Below are positions 44,924-55,126 of a stretch of DNA of 64,000 bases, piece by piece. Position 1 is the first letter of the stretch; every line of letters begins with the position of its first letter. Below the pieces are notes generated by a model. That model ran no database searches and was not told the DNA's origin. It worked only from the letters and a program-made list of their open reading frames with translations. Position numbers and translations under genes: made by a program. Source of the stretch: Chrysogorgia sp. JL179-B06 (lineage: Eukaryota; Cnidaria; Anthozoa; Scleralcyonacea; Chrysogorgiidae); assembly GCA_035772405.1 (NCBI GenBank), contig JAYKKM010000250.1, positions 1,618,001 to 1,682,000 on the forward strand, given 5' to 3'.

Positions 44924-45744
44924 GGGACTGTTTCGGCAACCAGATTGTTCCTCATTTTTGTTTCGCCTGTGTGGAAACGCGAGTAATTAATTCCAATGAG
45001 CAGATCCACTGGTCCTGCCTTTCGCTTGAGGTTGTGCTTTGATATACCAAGACTCTTGGAAATTTGATTCACATTGACATCAGGAATGTTCTCCGATATC
45101 TTGGGAATGGCTATGGCTTGAATTGTTTGAATGTTGCGGCCTTCATCTGTACATACTGGAACCTTGTATATGCTTGTGTTCATTTCCTCTTCTACCCCAC
45201 CAACTGTAGTGATGACAATCTTGATAGGTTTACTTTCCAGACCTAACGACTCGGCAAAACTGCTTCGTATCATGCTAACTTGGGCTCCACTGTCATAAAA
45301 GATACTGGCTGCTTTGGTTGCATTGTTATGTCCTTTGATCAAACCAGTAAGCACAGGGAGTAGAGATTGGCTGTTGTCTTGTACAAAGGATACTTGTTGG
45401 TGATTCTGATGGCTGACATCATCTATGTGGAGGAGTTTATGATGTGGCCTCTTACATGTTGTACCATCTTGCTTCTTTTCAGTGCACTCTTTCTTTTGTA
45501 AGCAATTGGTCGCTGTGTGTCCTTTGCTTCGCTTCAGGCATGAGAAGCAGGCTTTCTGTTCTTTGACCACTTTCCAGCGTTCATTGGTTGACATTGCCAA
45601 AAATATTTGTGTGTTGCAAACATAACACTGGTTTTTGCTTCTAGTTCTTTCATTACCAAAGGGAGTAATGATTGCATTGACAGATGATCGAACTTTGCGA
45701 ATGGTAGCACCAGAGCGTAATCTGGCAGACATTTCATCTTCCAT
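44737..45744 (-). CDS. BEL/Pao zinc knuckle and aspartic protease
   Basis: A 335-codon frame with no internal stop. Near residues 38-85 there are Cys/His clusters ('QCYVCNTQ', 'KACFSCLKRSKGHTATNC', 'CKRPHHKLLH') typical of BEL/Pao Gag C-termini. Near residue 150, 'ASIFYDSGAQVSMIRSSFAE' is the retropepsin active site (DSG). Further on, 'GPVDLLIGINYSRFHTGETK' is the conserved post-protease block. The protease processes the Gag-Pol polyprotein. The last ~50 codons overlap the RT frame and are read out of frame. Confidence 0.9.
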   Translation of the reverse strand: MEDEMSARLRSGATIRKVRSSVNAIITPFGNERTRSKNQCYVCNTQIFLAMSTNERWKVVKEQKACFSCLKRSKGHTATNCLQKKECTEKKQDGTTCKRPHHKLLHIDDVSHQNHQQVSFVQDNSQSLLPVLTGLIKGHNNATKAASIFYDSGAQVSMIRSSFAESLGLESKPIKIVITTVGGVEEEMNTSIYKVPVCTDEGRNIQTIQAIAIPKISENIPDVNVNQISKSLGISKHNLKRKAGPVDLLIGINYSRFHTGETKMRNNLVAETVPWAGLYLVPMQKGSCQMLNKSFTFVLQHQSTSQTSGTLNQWVFQYPHVPVKQPRCPLQREQS

Positions 45745-46389
45745 CCACTTGAGGAGACAAGATTGACCAGATCACAAAACCGATGATCTTCACCTGGTTG
45801 AATATGACTTTAAATTTCTCAAGATCAGCTGTAATCGTATCAGAAATAACTCGGGGGTCGCCATAATTCTGATCAAGATAATTCCAGGCTGCCTTCAAAT
45901 CTGTGCTGAAACCTTCGACTAACTTAGAGGGCTCTGGACCAAGACACGAACGAAGGATGGCAATGGCATCTCTTTCTGAGCAATGTGATTGAATGGCATG
46001 CTGGAAATCAGCTTTGAATATAAAATATTTGCGAACATCACCATAAAACTGGGGTAACTTTGGTTTTTCATGCCTTAAAACAAGGGCTTAGACGAAACTG
46101 TTTCATTTGAGGTAGTTTCTTCTTCGTTTATTTCATTAAGTTCCTGTTGGGTAGTTTGTTCATTCATGACGTCGACTGCGTCTGTCTGAACCTGGTCATT
46201 TTGGGCATTTTCCTTTTCATAATCATTAATTTCCATAAAGAATTTAGTGTACTCTTCCACTACAGATCGAACCTCTGTAGGCGTTCGTTTAGCATCGAGT
46301 AACAACCTTGCAGCCTTAAATGCACGGGTGAGCGTCCCTTTAGCCGCTCGGCGAACGTTCTTTGCCTTGTCCTTTTCAGCGTTTTCCAT
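45745..46389 (-). pseudogene. BEL/Pao Gag N-terminal region
   Basis: The minus-strand frame from 46389 begins MENAEKDKAKNVRRAAKG, then 'LTRAFKAARLLLDAKRT' and an acidic Gln/Glu-rich stretch, stopping at 46075. The following ~330 bp carry more Gag-like sequence in other frames (e.g. capsid-like 'KLPQFYGDVRKYF' near 46030). Gag forms the particle shell. The stop at 46075 splits it from the zinc-knuckle part. Confidence 0.65.
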
Positions 46390-46446
46390 CGTAACCGATC
46401 CGTTGAGTTATTCACCGCAAATTGGTAAACCAAAATCTTCAGATAA

Positions 46447-46741
46447 TGTCGCGATGAATCATGACAAAACTCACAGCTTGGTTTCAGTATTTAATATGTA
46501 TAATATGATAATCTGAAGCTAGATAAATAATTACAAATACTTAATAATATTGTTTACAGGATCAGTAACATGAAACTCATCACTTACATTTGTCCAAGCT
46601 TGTGATACAATACAGTCATAAGCATTTAAAAAAACAGTAAAACAGCGAACATAAAATGGCCAGTAAAAAGCACATTGTCTAATGGTCCATAAGTCTTTGC
46701 GAGTTTCTTTGAGTTCAAAGTTCAAATTAACTAGCGTAACA
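46447..46741 (-). repeat. BEL/Pao 5' LTR
   Basis: 295 bp, near-identical partner of 41214-41507. The element's promoter and start of transcription should lie here. The stretch after it on the element strand (46446 down to ~46415) contains TTTTGGTTTACCAA, a possible primer-binding site about 12 nt in; the priming tRNA cannot be named. Confidence 0.9.
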
Positions 46742-47105
46742 AACACGGTTGAGTTCCTGGAAGATTCGGCAAGCGAAAAGTTCGTAGAAGCTGCAGCGGC
46801 AGGAAGAACACAGAGGACTTCAGTTTGATGGATGTTAATGTTAATTAAGTTTCTTTGCCTTGGTGCATAATTGATTATATTAAATTGCGAAACGTCGTTA
46901 AAATTGAACATGTACTGCTGTGAATTTGGTCTTTTCTGATATTTACCTAAGCCAGTTACTGTTTGAATAGCCCTCGGTTTCGATATCCCAGCTCTGCAAC
47001 CACGATGGGTAATGTTTCTGGCTATTCCATTTGCTTTTACCGATTGCCATGTTGTATTGTCGATTCGCGAGATGGAACGAATCGAAGAAATTATCGATAA
47101 TAATA
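46742..47105 (-). pseudogene. 5' remainder of the LINE split by BEL/Pao
   Basis: Minus-strand frames 'KSKWNSQKHYPSWLQSWDIE' (47100-46950) and 'VLCVLPAAAASTNFSLAESS' (46911-46742) precede the endonuclease. The first resembles the short leader segment seen in CR1-like LINE ORF2 proteins. Removing the BEL element and one AACAC brings this frame next to the endonuclease start at 41213. Confidence 0.6.
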
Positions 47106-47239
47106 GACCTTGAATAAATTCTTGTTGCTATGCCTGCTAAAAACGTCGAAGAAGAATTGCCAAGGAACACCAGATATTCAACACATTACAAAAGGTGAGA
47201 AAAGGAAGGAAAACTCGGAGCCGAGTAAATTAGTTGTGC

Positions 47240-48600
47240 AGCCAGTCAGGCGCAAGAACCTACAATGGCAGAGAAGAAAAACTTGGATTTCAACTGCACA
47301 GGCAGAAGTAGACACCATCCAGCAATTACTGTCACTGACCTTGACTTTGCTGATGACCTTGCACTACTAACAGAGGAGATGGAACAAGCACAGGAAGTAA
47401 TGAGCCGATTAGAACAGGAAGCTGAAAGGGTTGGGACACAAAGTACTGAAAGAGACTTTTCTGTGAGAAAAGCTTTTGCCTGGAGTACATGCCACAAGTT
47501 GAGGAAAATATGGAGCTCGTCACCAGACTGCAGAGTAGGGCAATTGCGCCCCCGAGATTTGTTACGTCACAAATTTTGGCGCCCCTGAAATATGTTACGC
47601 AATAATTTTCCATGCACTGGCCGCCCCTACATTCCTGTACTAGGAATCTTAAAAAAGCGTGCATATTTTCCTGCATATATTAATATATACAATACAGTAC
47701 TTGAATATAGACTACAATGCCAATGGTTGTCTACTCGTTTTTATCTTTGATCATATGGGCATAAAATGCAGAAGTTAACAGAACTTGATGGTGTAATGGT
47801 GTTTAGAACTTATTTAGCAAGTTAACAGAACTTGATGGTGTAATGGTGTTTAGAACTTATTTAGCTATTTACAAATATTTATGTGTGACGCAGTGAGGCT
47901 CACCGAATACAGGTACGTAACTAAAATGTCAGAAATTGCCAATTGAAAATAATTCACAGTATCTTACAGTATATACAGTGTCTTGCGATAAGGTTCACTC
48001 GTTTATGATAATTGATAAACGCTGTATGACTACTTATTGAATGTCAGCCTTGATAACATGAGGACACTTCGGCAACTCCGTACTTAATCTGTCCACGACC
48101 TTACTTATGTCGTATTTCGGGGGCTTAATAATCGTTTCCCGCGTGTCCGCACATAAATTAAGCAGCATGGTCTTCTGCAATCCACTAGTGTCAGCGGTGT
48201 ATTTTATGCTGATTTTAATTACTTGATGTTACTGGATTTTGATGTGATTTTAATATGTTGCACGTGCCACCAGAGTTGGCTTGCAAAGAAAACAAAAAAG
48301 TTGTGAAGCAAATTAAGCCATTTTCTTGTTGTTTCAGCAATGACCGCCCTTTGGGCGCCCCTGGGACATTTTTGCGCCCCTGCCCCGAGATTTTACAGCT
48401 TTCCGCCCCCGAGATCTCGGCGAAAACGGACGTACTCTGCAGTCTCGGAGCTCGAAACTATCAAGGAAACTGAAAGTTGGATTGTTTGTTGCAACAGTGG
48501 AATCTGTTTTGCTCTATGGAGCAGAAACATGGACATTCACAAAAACTCTGATGAAACAGTTGGATGGCACTTTCCACAAGTTTTCGTTTGCCACGTTGAC
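47240..48600 (+). mobile_element. RTE-like LINE fragment, split by an inverted-repeat element
   Basis: The part before the insertion (47240-47519) encodes 'ITVTDLDFADDLALLTEEME' (catalytic FADD) and 'QAQEVMSRLEQEAERV'. The part after (48455-48600) encodes 'RKLKVGLFVATVESVLLYGA' and 'ETWTFTKTLMKQLDG'. Both are consecutive parts of endonuclease-reverse-transcriptase LINEs. Deleting 47520-48446 places the second part in frame after the first. The palm before FADD and the C-terminus after LDG are missing. The same family recurs at 37445 and 49640. Confidence 0.85.
47520..48446. mobile_element. Non-autonomous inverted-repeat element (927 bp) with 8-bp target duplication
   Basis: Flanked by GGAGCTCG at 47512-47519 and 48447-48454. 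Near its ends are AGACTGCAGAGTA (47525-47537) and its exact complement (48433-48445), with G/C-rich CGCCCC-containing sequence inside both ends. An 8-bp duplication and a CAGAG start inside the repeat suggest a hAT-type element. The interior has no transposase; it holds a tandem duplication of ~53 bp at ~47775-47867. Confidence 0.75.
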
Positions 48601-49635
48601 TTGCCGATCCTACTATTTCGAATCGAACAGGCTGCTGTTGGTGATCGGCAACAGCGTTTCCGGGAATTTCATCCTTCATCGACTCTTCATCCATCTTCAA
48701 CGCCAAAATATAGCGTTTACCGCTGTTGTGCTTTATAGTATTCGATATTGCATTTTTACAAATTGTTCATTTGAAATTCATTTGCTAAACGCTTCATTTG
48801 CTAAACGCTAAAAACGCTTCGAAATTCATTTGCCCCGTGGTTAACACCAGAATTAAAGAAACTCATTTCCCACCGTGACTACCTAAAAAAATAGCCATTA
48901 TATACCAGGTAACAGTTTCGAAACGAACATTAACACTTTTAAAGCTTTCAACAGATTAAGAAACTTCATTTAGACAATTTGAAATGTCTATGATAATTTT
49001 AGCAATGATATTATGTGACCATAAATGAAGTCAGCCGCAGCGCCATTGAAAGTGGTCGCGGCATTCGGCGAATAATTATATTAGCATTCACTTTAAAAAC
49101 TGACGAATTTAACATGCAAATTTAACATTACAATTCTGCACACGTTCTTTTTTTTGGCCTTTTCGCAATTGCACACGGTATTTCCTGCTATTTCGCTATT
49201 CTTCTGTACTTAATACATGTATTAGGTTCGTCACTAAACCTTTAGTTCTGAAACTTGTTTCGGGTATTTAGTACTTGAAGTTGAATGGATCTTGCGGCTT
49301 ATTTGAGGGATGCATGATGAAGAAGACCGATTTTTCTACAATTGAATTTAATAAAATATATTCTTTATTATGAACAGTAGCGATGACTAACAAATGCGGT
49401 AACAAATGCAATATCAGTAAACGATGACGGATCAAAACATTCGCCATATACAGCGACATTTGTCGTTTTTAGCAAAATTTCATCAATTATCGTAAACTGT
49501 TCGAAGTCCGATATTTTATTGGGACAAGTTCGTCAGCAGGCGAGTTGGTTTCGCAAATGGGCCGAGTTGGGTTTGCCAGTGGGCCGACCTGACGAAGAAG
49601 TGGGCTGAGATGGTATGGGCCGAGTTGGTAAGTGG
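48601..49635. other. Non-coding stretch
   Basis: A short stutter 'CATTTGCTAAACGCT' occurs twice near 48780-48810. At 49540-49640 the phrase 'GTGGGCCGAGTTGG' and variants recur about five times. No gene recognised. Confidence 0.4.
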
Positions 49636-49639
49636 GCCG

Positions 49640-49907
49640 AGTTGACTCGATTCCAAAGGTACAACAGAGAAGGATGCGTCTCGCCGGACATTGCACCCGA
49701 CATGGTGAAGAAGTTGCTAGCAAGCTCGTACTCCGGCAACCAACCGAAGGAAGAACGAGTAGAGGAAGAAGAAGACTCACCTACGTGGATACTTTGCTAG
49801 AAGATACTGGGATGGAGAGAATTCAGGAGCTACAGACAATTATGGAAGACCGAGACGATTGGAGAAAGCGTGTGAAAGCTGTGGGGCGTCCGTCCTGATG
49901 GACGACC

Positions 49908-49938
<31 letters not shown>
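49640..49938 (+). pseudogene. RTE-like LINE C-terminal end with TAGA tail
   Basis: The frame 49632-49898 reads 'VQQRRMRLAGHCTRHGEEVA', 'SKLVLRQPTEGRTSRGRRR' and 'LTYVDTLLEDTGMERIQELQ', then 'DRDDWR' before the stop. This is the C-terminal end of the same LINE family as 37445 and 47240. It is followed at once by (TAGA)n (49908-49938), the element's simple-repeat tail. Everything upstream of 'RRMRLAGH' is missing, which fits 5' truncation. Confidence 0.85.

Positions 49939-49940
<2 letters not shown>
49908..49940. repeat. (TAGA)n microsatellite shared by two converging LINE tails
   Basis: About eight TAGA/AGAT units. The plus-strand LINE ends into it from the left. From the right, the minus-strand LINE ends GGAAATAAAATCTATCTATC, so both 3' tails meet here. 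Confidence 0.85.
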
Positions 49941-50267
49941 TTTATTTCCTCCATTATCGAAGAGCCCCGTATAAACCACGGGTTGGGTTAATATTAAAAA
50001 GTATTATTTACATAGCTAATAATATAGAGCCTAACATTAAAATTTATATACAATTTTAAGTTGAGAAATTTAAAAATACTAATACTAAAAGTTATCTGCT
50101 AATAGTAGTCAAATGTTTATCATACTAGTCAACTTATTTAAAATGGAAAGCATCCCTTGAGAGACTGTGAGCAAAAAGGATCTCTTATATTAAAATCATC
50201 ACGAATTGAATATTGTACCGCTAAAAAGATTTATAAAAATTGTTTCATCTTCATTAAAAAGTTTTCC

Positions 50268-51037
50268 TCAGATTCTTAAAGGAAGTCTGTCATGCAATAA
50301 ATCCCAAAGTTTGTTACGCTCCTCCATTGTTATGTGGCATTGCATAATAAAATGGTAAACGATGTTTGATAGAATCTGACTACAAAATTTACATCTGTAC
50401 TCTGTTTCGTATTCGATGACAGCTGCCATAATCGCTGATGGAATGTTTCCGCAAAAATATTCACCATATTTGCGATAGCCTTCAGGAACAATGGATGACG
50501 GAATGCCACTGCCCACAGCTCCAAGGTTACCAAGTTGTTATGGACAGCATTATACAATTCAAGTTTGGGCTTTGTTGATTTGCCAGTTGTCCAAGACTGC
50601 ATCTGAGAACTGTGAATGTGTTTCTTAATGATGATTTTCCATTCTTGGTGAGTAGGAAATTCTCCATATTCGAGATATGCAGCCAAATAATTTTGCAGAT
50701 TATACTTATCTAGAATTTTAATTATGTCTGGAATATAACCACGTTGATAGTTGGTGAGCCCATACAAATAATTCAGGAGTCGTTTAAGGAAAATTTGCTT
50801 ATGTACAGTTGCAGGAAGAGAACAGACCAGCTTTTGGAGAAACAATAACTTTGTCTTCTCGATGTAACCATTTACCGTCCACAATCCCAAACTTCCTGTA
50901 ACAGATTCTGATCTTGTTGTGGAACATAAACCTTGCGATCTTTTTGCGGCAAGACGTTGTACACGTTCCAGCATTTCTAAGTCTGTTGGAGTGAGATCGA
51001 CCCATACAGCATTTTTGATAGTCCAACACTTTTCCAC
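50268..51037 (-). pseudogene. LINE C-terminal (post-RT) region
   Basis: One long frame (51037-50330) and a short second frame (50516-50268). 'MLERVQRLAAKRSQGLCSTT' and 'SESVTGSLGLWTVNGYIEKT' match the thumb end ('LE..Q...L..ILGLP..T....V..E.G...I...I') of non-LTR elements. Near the end 'EYRCKFCSQILSNIVYHFIM' with 'QCHITMEERNKLWDLLHDRL' is a CxxC...HxxxxC finger, typical of the last domain of these LINEs and its trailing helix. Confidence 0.8.
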
Positions 51038-51099
51038 AAATCAGCACCACAGAGGATTTAGACCTCCTGGTCTAACACCTATATCCATTAAGGAAAATA

Positions 51100-52273
51100 C
51101 TACCTCTTTTCCTTTATTAACGGCCTCTTTTGTCCTCGTGTTACTTGAGAAATCACCAGATAAAGTGATGCCAACGTGCACACATGTATTTTTTCTTTGA
51201 TAGATTGCTTGTTGAGAATCCATGTTCTTTTCTCAATATTTTTTGCGTTTGCCGCAGTTGATTCTCCAAAAACAATCGTTTCCGTTTTGGAGACATTAAA
51301 TTTGAATCTCCATTTTTTACTGTACCGCTCCATGGTAGATATCATGGACTGCAAGCCAGCAACATGTGGTAAAATCAACGCAATATCGTCAGCCACATTA
51401 ACATTTCCACAGAATGTCGAAGAGCTAGTAACTAGACCACAGTTAGTGTCAGAAATTTCCTTTGTTATATCATTGTTAAAACACATAAAAAGCCATGGAG
51501 ACAAAACTCCACTTTGTCTTACACCTTGCTTCACTGGAAAAGAAGCCGAGATACAGTTGTTGTTTGCCACACAACATGACATTTTACTGTACCATTTCTT
51601 TAATAGCCTCCAAGTCTTGCCTTTTATGCCCAAATTGAATAGTTTAAAAAAAGACCATCCAACCACATTGTGTCGAATGCTTTCGCTGAATCCAAAAAAC
51701 AAGCGTAGACTTTACTACCATTTTCTATTGAATCAAGGATAGCTTCTTGTAGGACGAAACTGGCGAGGACGCTACTTTTCTACTTTTGATAAGCAAATTG
51801 TAGATCATTTGGAAGAATTTAAAGAATGGCATATTACGGCACAGCATTATTCTCTCTAATATTTTACCAATAACATTCAATAAAGTGATACCACGATAAT
51901 TATCTTTGTCATGTTTGCTTTTGTTCTTTCCTTTAAATAGAGAGATAATAAGTCCTTCTGCAGTTGAATTTGGCACGTCTTCTAGCTCTCTTATTGCATT
52001 GAACACTCTTGTAACATAGATATATGCAGGATTTCCTGCATATTTGAAGTGCTCATATACTAGACCGTCCGGACCACCAGCTTTGCCATTTGGTAGTTTC
52101 AGACAATGTTCTCGCACTTCTTCAACAGTGAATTCATTTTCCAGTGGGTCATCAAGGCACTCAAAGCTTTTAAAAGAGTATTCTTTGACCTTCTGTTCTA
52201 TATGTTTTCTGAATGGTTCATCAAAGTCATCGTTGCCATTATATCGTAGAGATTCATATAATGATTTCTCCAT
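51100..52273 (-). pseudogene. LINE reverse transcriptase
   Basis: Frame 52273-51725 has 'LPNGKAGGPDGLVYEHFKYA', 'AEGLIISLFKGKNKSKHDKD' and 'NYRGITLLNVIGKILERIML' (RT motifs 0-2). Frame 51702-51100 has 'FFGFSESIRHNVVGWSFF' (altered motif with D replaced), 'KQGVRQSGVLSPWLFMCFN' and 'CGNVNVADDIALILPHVAGL' (catalytic VADD near 51385). The frames are separated by a break near 51710. The first catalytic Asp of motif A appears as 'FSES' in place of an Asp-containing motif, so the enzyme would be dead. Confidence 0.85.
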
Positions 52274-52316
52274 ATTTCTAACACCTCGTCATCATCATCA
52301 TGGACCAATTTGTTAG

Positions 52317-52722
52317 AAACCTTAAGGACAGTTCCAGTTTGAGTTTTGCCTTTACGTTTTCTTTAAATAACGTTCTGAAATGTATTGCTGTCCATTTCAT
52401 ATATTTTGTGTGACTGTTCATTGATAGAACATTCGAATATAAAATGAAAGGTTAATGTTCTTGTTCAATCGATCAAACGTTTACGGTAAATAAGGTGCAA
52501 ATAAAGGTCTAAACTGAACCTGGTACCCGTCTTCTACGACAACAAAAGCATTTCGCGTAAACAAAGCACAATCGTCAATAGTTAGAAGACTAGCGAAAGA
52601 ATTCTGGCACAAACGAAAGGCGAAAAGCAGAAACCGAATGAAAATTTTAGGCAAAACAAAACAAAAAAATAATGGTTTTTGTCGCGGTCCAGCGCCATGC
52701 ATTCCTGTTTCACAAAGAACGT
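52317..52722. other. Non-coding stretch
   Basis: No feature recognised upstream of the LINE RT remnant. Confidence 0.35.
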
Positions 52723-52850
52723 ATTTCACCACCGAAAATGTTCACCGCCGAAAACATATTTTATCACCGAAAACATTTTACTGCAGAGAACATAATGCAC
52801 TACCGAAAATATATTCCACTGCGGAAAATACATTTCACTTCGGATATGAT
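52723..52850 (+). repeat. 19-bp minisatellite, ~6 units
   Basis: Units follow TTTCACYGCCGAAAATATA with lengths of 16-19 bp (e.g. 'TTCACCGCCGAAAACATAT', 'TGCACTACCGAAAATATAT', 'TCCACTGCGGAAAATACAT'). The same unit occurs on the opposite strand at 61991-62070. Confidence 0.8.
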
Positions 52851-53395
52851 CTACACACATGTAAACCTCTTGAGATAAACGGAGTGTGTTCTTGGGGGGG
52901 ACCAAATTTCTGAAGGGCAAAATTTCCTGTGACACCGGTAATATGCAAATACGAATGCCACCATTGATGAGTTTGATAGATAGTTTATTTGCACATATTA
53001 ATATTATCGCATTCCGAAGAATGAATTACCATGTGTTACAAGATATATAAGTTAGAAAAAATATATATATATATATATATATTACAAAAACTAGCTATCA
53101 AATTAGAAATATAAAACATCAGAAATTGAAAAATTACAAAGAAATTTTCATAAAAAATCTAGAATTAAAAAGTTTTTTGTTTTGTTTTTTAAATAAAGCT
53201 ATGAAAATGACAAACATCTAGGCGGAATCTTCAAGTTCGTTTTGAGTTTAGTTTATCAACCAAAACTGGGAAAAAACTACTTTGGTACCTAATTGTCCTA
53301 CAAAAAAATGGCGTACGATTACTGTTATTACTCAGATCACATCCATGGGCGCTATCCTTGGTAATAGCATAGTTGAGCGGGTTCTTTTGTTTTTA
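52851..53395. other. Non-coding stretch with (AT)n
   Basis: Contains an (AT)n run at ~53060-53083. Nothing else seen. Confidence 0.5.
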
Positions 53396-53411
53396 CCGGG
53401 TCGATTACTAA

Positions 53412-53492
53412 CTAATCGCCCGCTGTAAACTAATCGCCCGCTGTAGCGGGCGATTAGAACTAATCGCCCGCTGCAAGTTCTAATCGCCCGCT
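53412..53492. repeat. Cluster of five CTAATCGCCCGCT boxes
   Basis: Exact 13-bp copies at 53412-53424, 53430-53442, 53460-53472 and 53480-53492, plus one inverted copy at 53445-53457. They lie about 120 bp beyond the stop of the Crypton recombinase. The inverted pair 53430-53457 can form a hairpin. They could be recombinase or host-protein binding sites at the element's end. Confidence 0.85.
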
Positions 53493-53614
53493 CGGTTATG
53501 CATGGTCAAACATGCAAGTAATTACATTCTACACAACAACAAAACACTTTTATTCACACAAAATTTCACGCTCATTAATAACATTCCAACTTCAGTAATA
53601 TTCAAATTCAAAAC

Positions 53615-54981
53615 TCATTTACGTGTAGTAATATGAATATGTATGCCTCCGTTAACAGTAGCGCTCTGCAGAATGCCACTTATATCTAGATTTGAAATGC
53701 AGCTTTTCTCATAGTCCACACAAGCAGCAACAAGAGTTGCATCCTCCACATCAACATATGTAGCACTATCAGAGGCAGATGACTTAGTTGCACAAGAAAG
53801 AGCATTAGACACGGCCACATTCGCGTTCACATCTTCTCTCTGATAGGTTCTCACACCTTCAATTGATCGATGTCCACTTCGTCTCATGATAGCCTTTTCT
53901 CCAATACCAGCGTCGTATAAACGTGTAACTGCAGTTACTCGACCAGAATGATTGCTGTAATTCCCCTTTAATCGAGCGTCATGACACATCTCTTTAAACC
54001 GTTTGCTTAATCTATTCCAACCAATTGGTCTGTTCTCAAACCAAACTGTTGAGCCATATCTCCAATTTACTCTGGGTTTTAAGTAAAATGCAGAAACAAT
54101 CCATTCTTCTGGACTAAAGAGAAAATATTAAGAATTAATTATTTTCTAAAACATAAAGAAAGGGTATATACAACAATACATACCACATGGAAAGGTAGAA
54201 ATTATAGACGAAAGTAAATGACTCCTCGTGCAGCGGGTTTTCGACATGCTCCACGCGCTTTAACTCGTGTTTGCGTCTTTTGATGCCACCTTGATTAGTT
54301 TTCGACACTTTTTCTGCGTACTTAACGATCACCATTCCATCAGCTTATCGACAAATTCGAATTGATCATGCGACAATTCTCGTTGCTCCTTGCCACCTCT
54401 AAGAGCAAACAACTTTCCGTTCAAGAATAACAGTATATAATAATAATATAATATAATAATATCCGGGGAGGCAGTCCCAAGCATGCCAGTATCCCACATC
54501 TGTCTTTCATCGGTAACCGAAACTGCATCTGCTCTCTTTGTAACTGGCTTTTGAGATGCTTGTAGTTCCTTTAGCCTGCCATCCACTGCTTGTTGACGTG
54601 GTTTCAACTCAGGTGAATTGAAGATACTCAACGCTGGATGTTTCACTTCGATGCTTCGAAGTGGCTATACAAAACTTCATGCTTGTATTCGCCTCCATCA
54701 ACCTTTCGTACTTCTAACGCCAATCTACTAAACCAATAATTTATTTCCTTCACGCTTAAATCCTCGAGGTTTGGCACATGCTTGAACTCAGCATTTTCAG
54801 GAACAAAATCAGCGAACTCCTTGTTTCTGGCCTCAGCCCATTTCTTATAAACATTGGTGCTCCATAATGTATACCTTGTCGTATTTTCAGGCGTCCTGTT
54901 CTCTCTGGCACTCTCAACATCCCATGCTGTGACAAACGAGAACCGATTTTCTACAATACTCTTCGACATCTCAAACAACAC
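53615..54981 (-). pseudogene. Crypton tyrosine recombinase gene with a 70-bp intron
   Basis: Exon 1 pieces (54981-54643, 54646-54329, 54335-54184) carry the N-terminal domain ('TTRYTLWSTNVYKKWAEARN', 'LSVKEINYWFSRLALEVRKV', 'YKHEVLYS') and a DUF3504-like part ('RQMWDTGMLG', 'NGKLFALRGGKEQRELSHDQ', 'KTNQGGIKRRK'). Exon 2 (54113-53615) has 'FYLKPRVNWRYGSTVWF', then 'NHSGRVTAVTRLYDAGIGEK', 'AIMRRSGHRSIEGVRTYQRE', giving the catalytic Arg, the His box (GHRS) and the Tyr. The intron 54183-54114 has GTATGT...TTTAG and rejoins the frame. Shifts near 54645 and 54335 break exon 1. Cryptons cut and rejoin DNA via the Tyr; the C-terminus looks complete. Confidence 0.8.
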
Positions 54982-55126
54982 TATTCAAATCTATGGAACT
55001 CCCTCATATTTATACACGCCACTTACGCTCATGTATTCAAAGTGTTATTGTTCTCACAGGAGTTTTAACAATTAGTAAAAACAAATTATACGCTTGGAAA
55101 CCCTCATCAACTATGCTATTACAAAC

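Larger units (their letters stand above)
41214..46741 (-). mobile_element. Full-length BEL/Pao LTR retrotransposon (5528 bp) with 5-bp target duplication
   Basis: Two LTRs (41214-41507 and 46447-46741) enclose gag, protease, RT, RNase H and integrase in BEL/Pao order, all on the minus strand. The 5 bp AACAC flank both ends (41209-41213 and 46742-46746), the target duplication size typical of the group. The element sits inside the endonuclease coding region of a LINE. LTRs begin TGTTACG and end in ...CA when read on the element's strand. The coding region has several one-base shifts. Confidence 0.95.
49941..52280 (-). mobile_element. LINE, minus strand, 5'-truncated
   Basis: The 3' end is at the (TAGA)n tract (49941). 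Untranslated sequence runs to ~50268, then the C-terminal frame (51037-50268), then RT (52273-51100). No endonuclease was found upstream of 52280, so the element is 5'-truncated or belongs to a family whose endonuclease lies further out. Confidence 0.8.

Noticed and set aside
47130..47200. Short exon MPAKNVEEELPRNTRYS followed by a GTGAG donor
   Set aside because: An isolated 22-codon frame with no partner exon; it could be chance at the LINE border.
53412..53492. CRISPR array
   Set aside because: Repeats are only 13 bp with 2-7 bp spacers, one is inverted, and the DNA is animal. Not a CRISPR.
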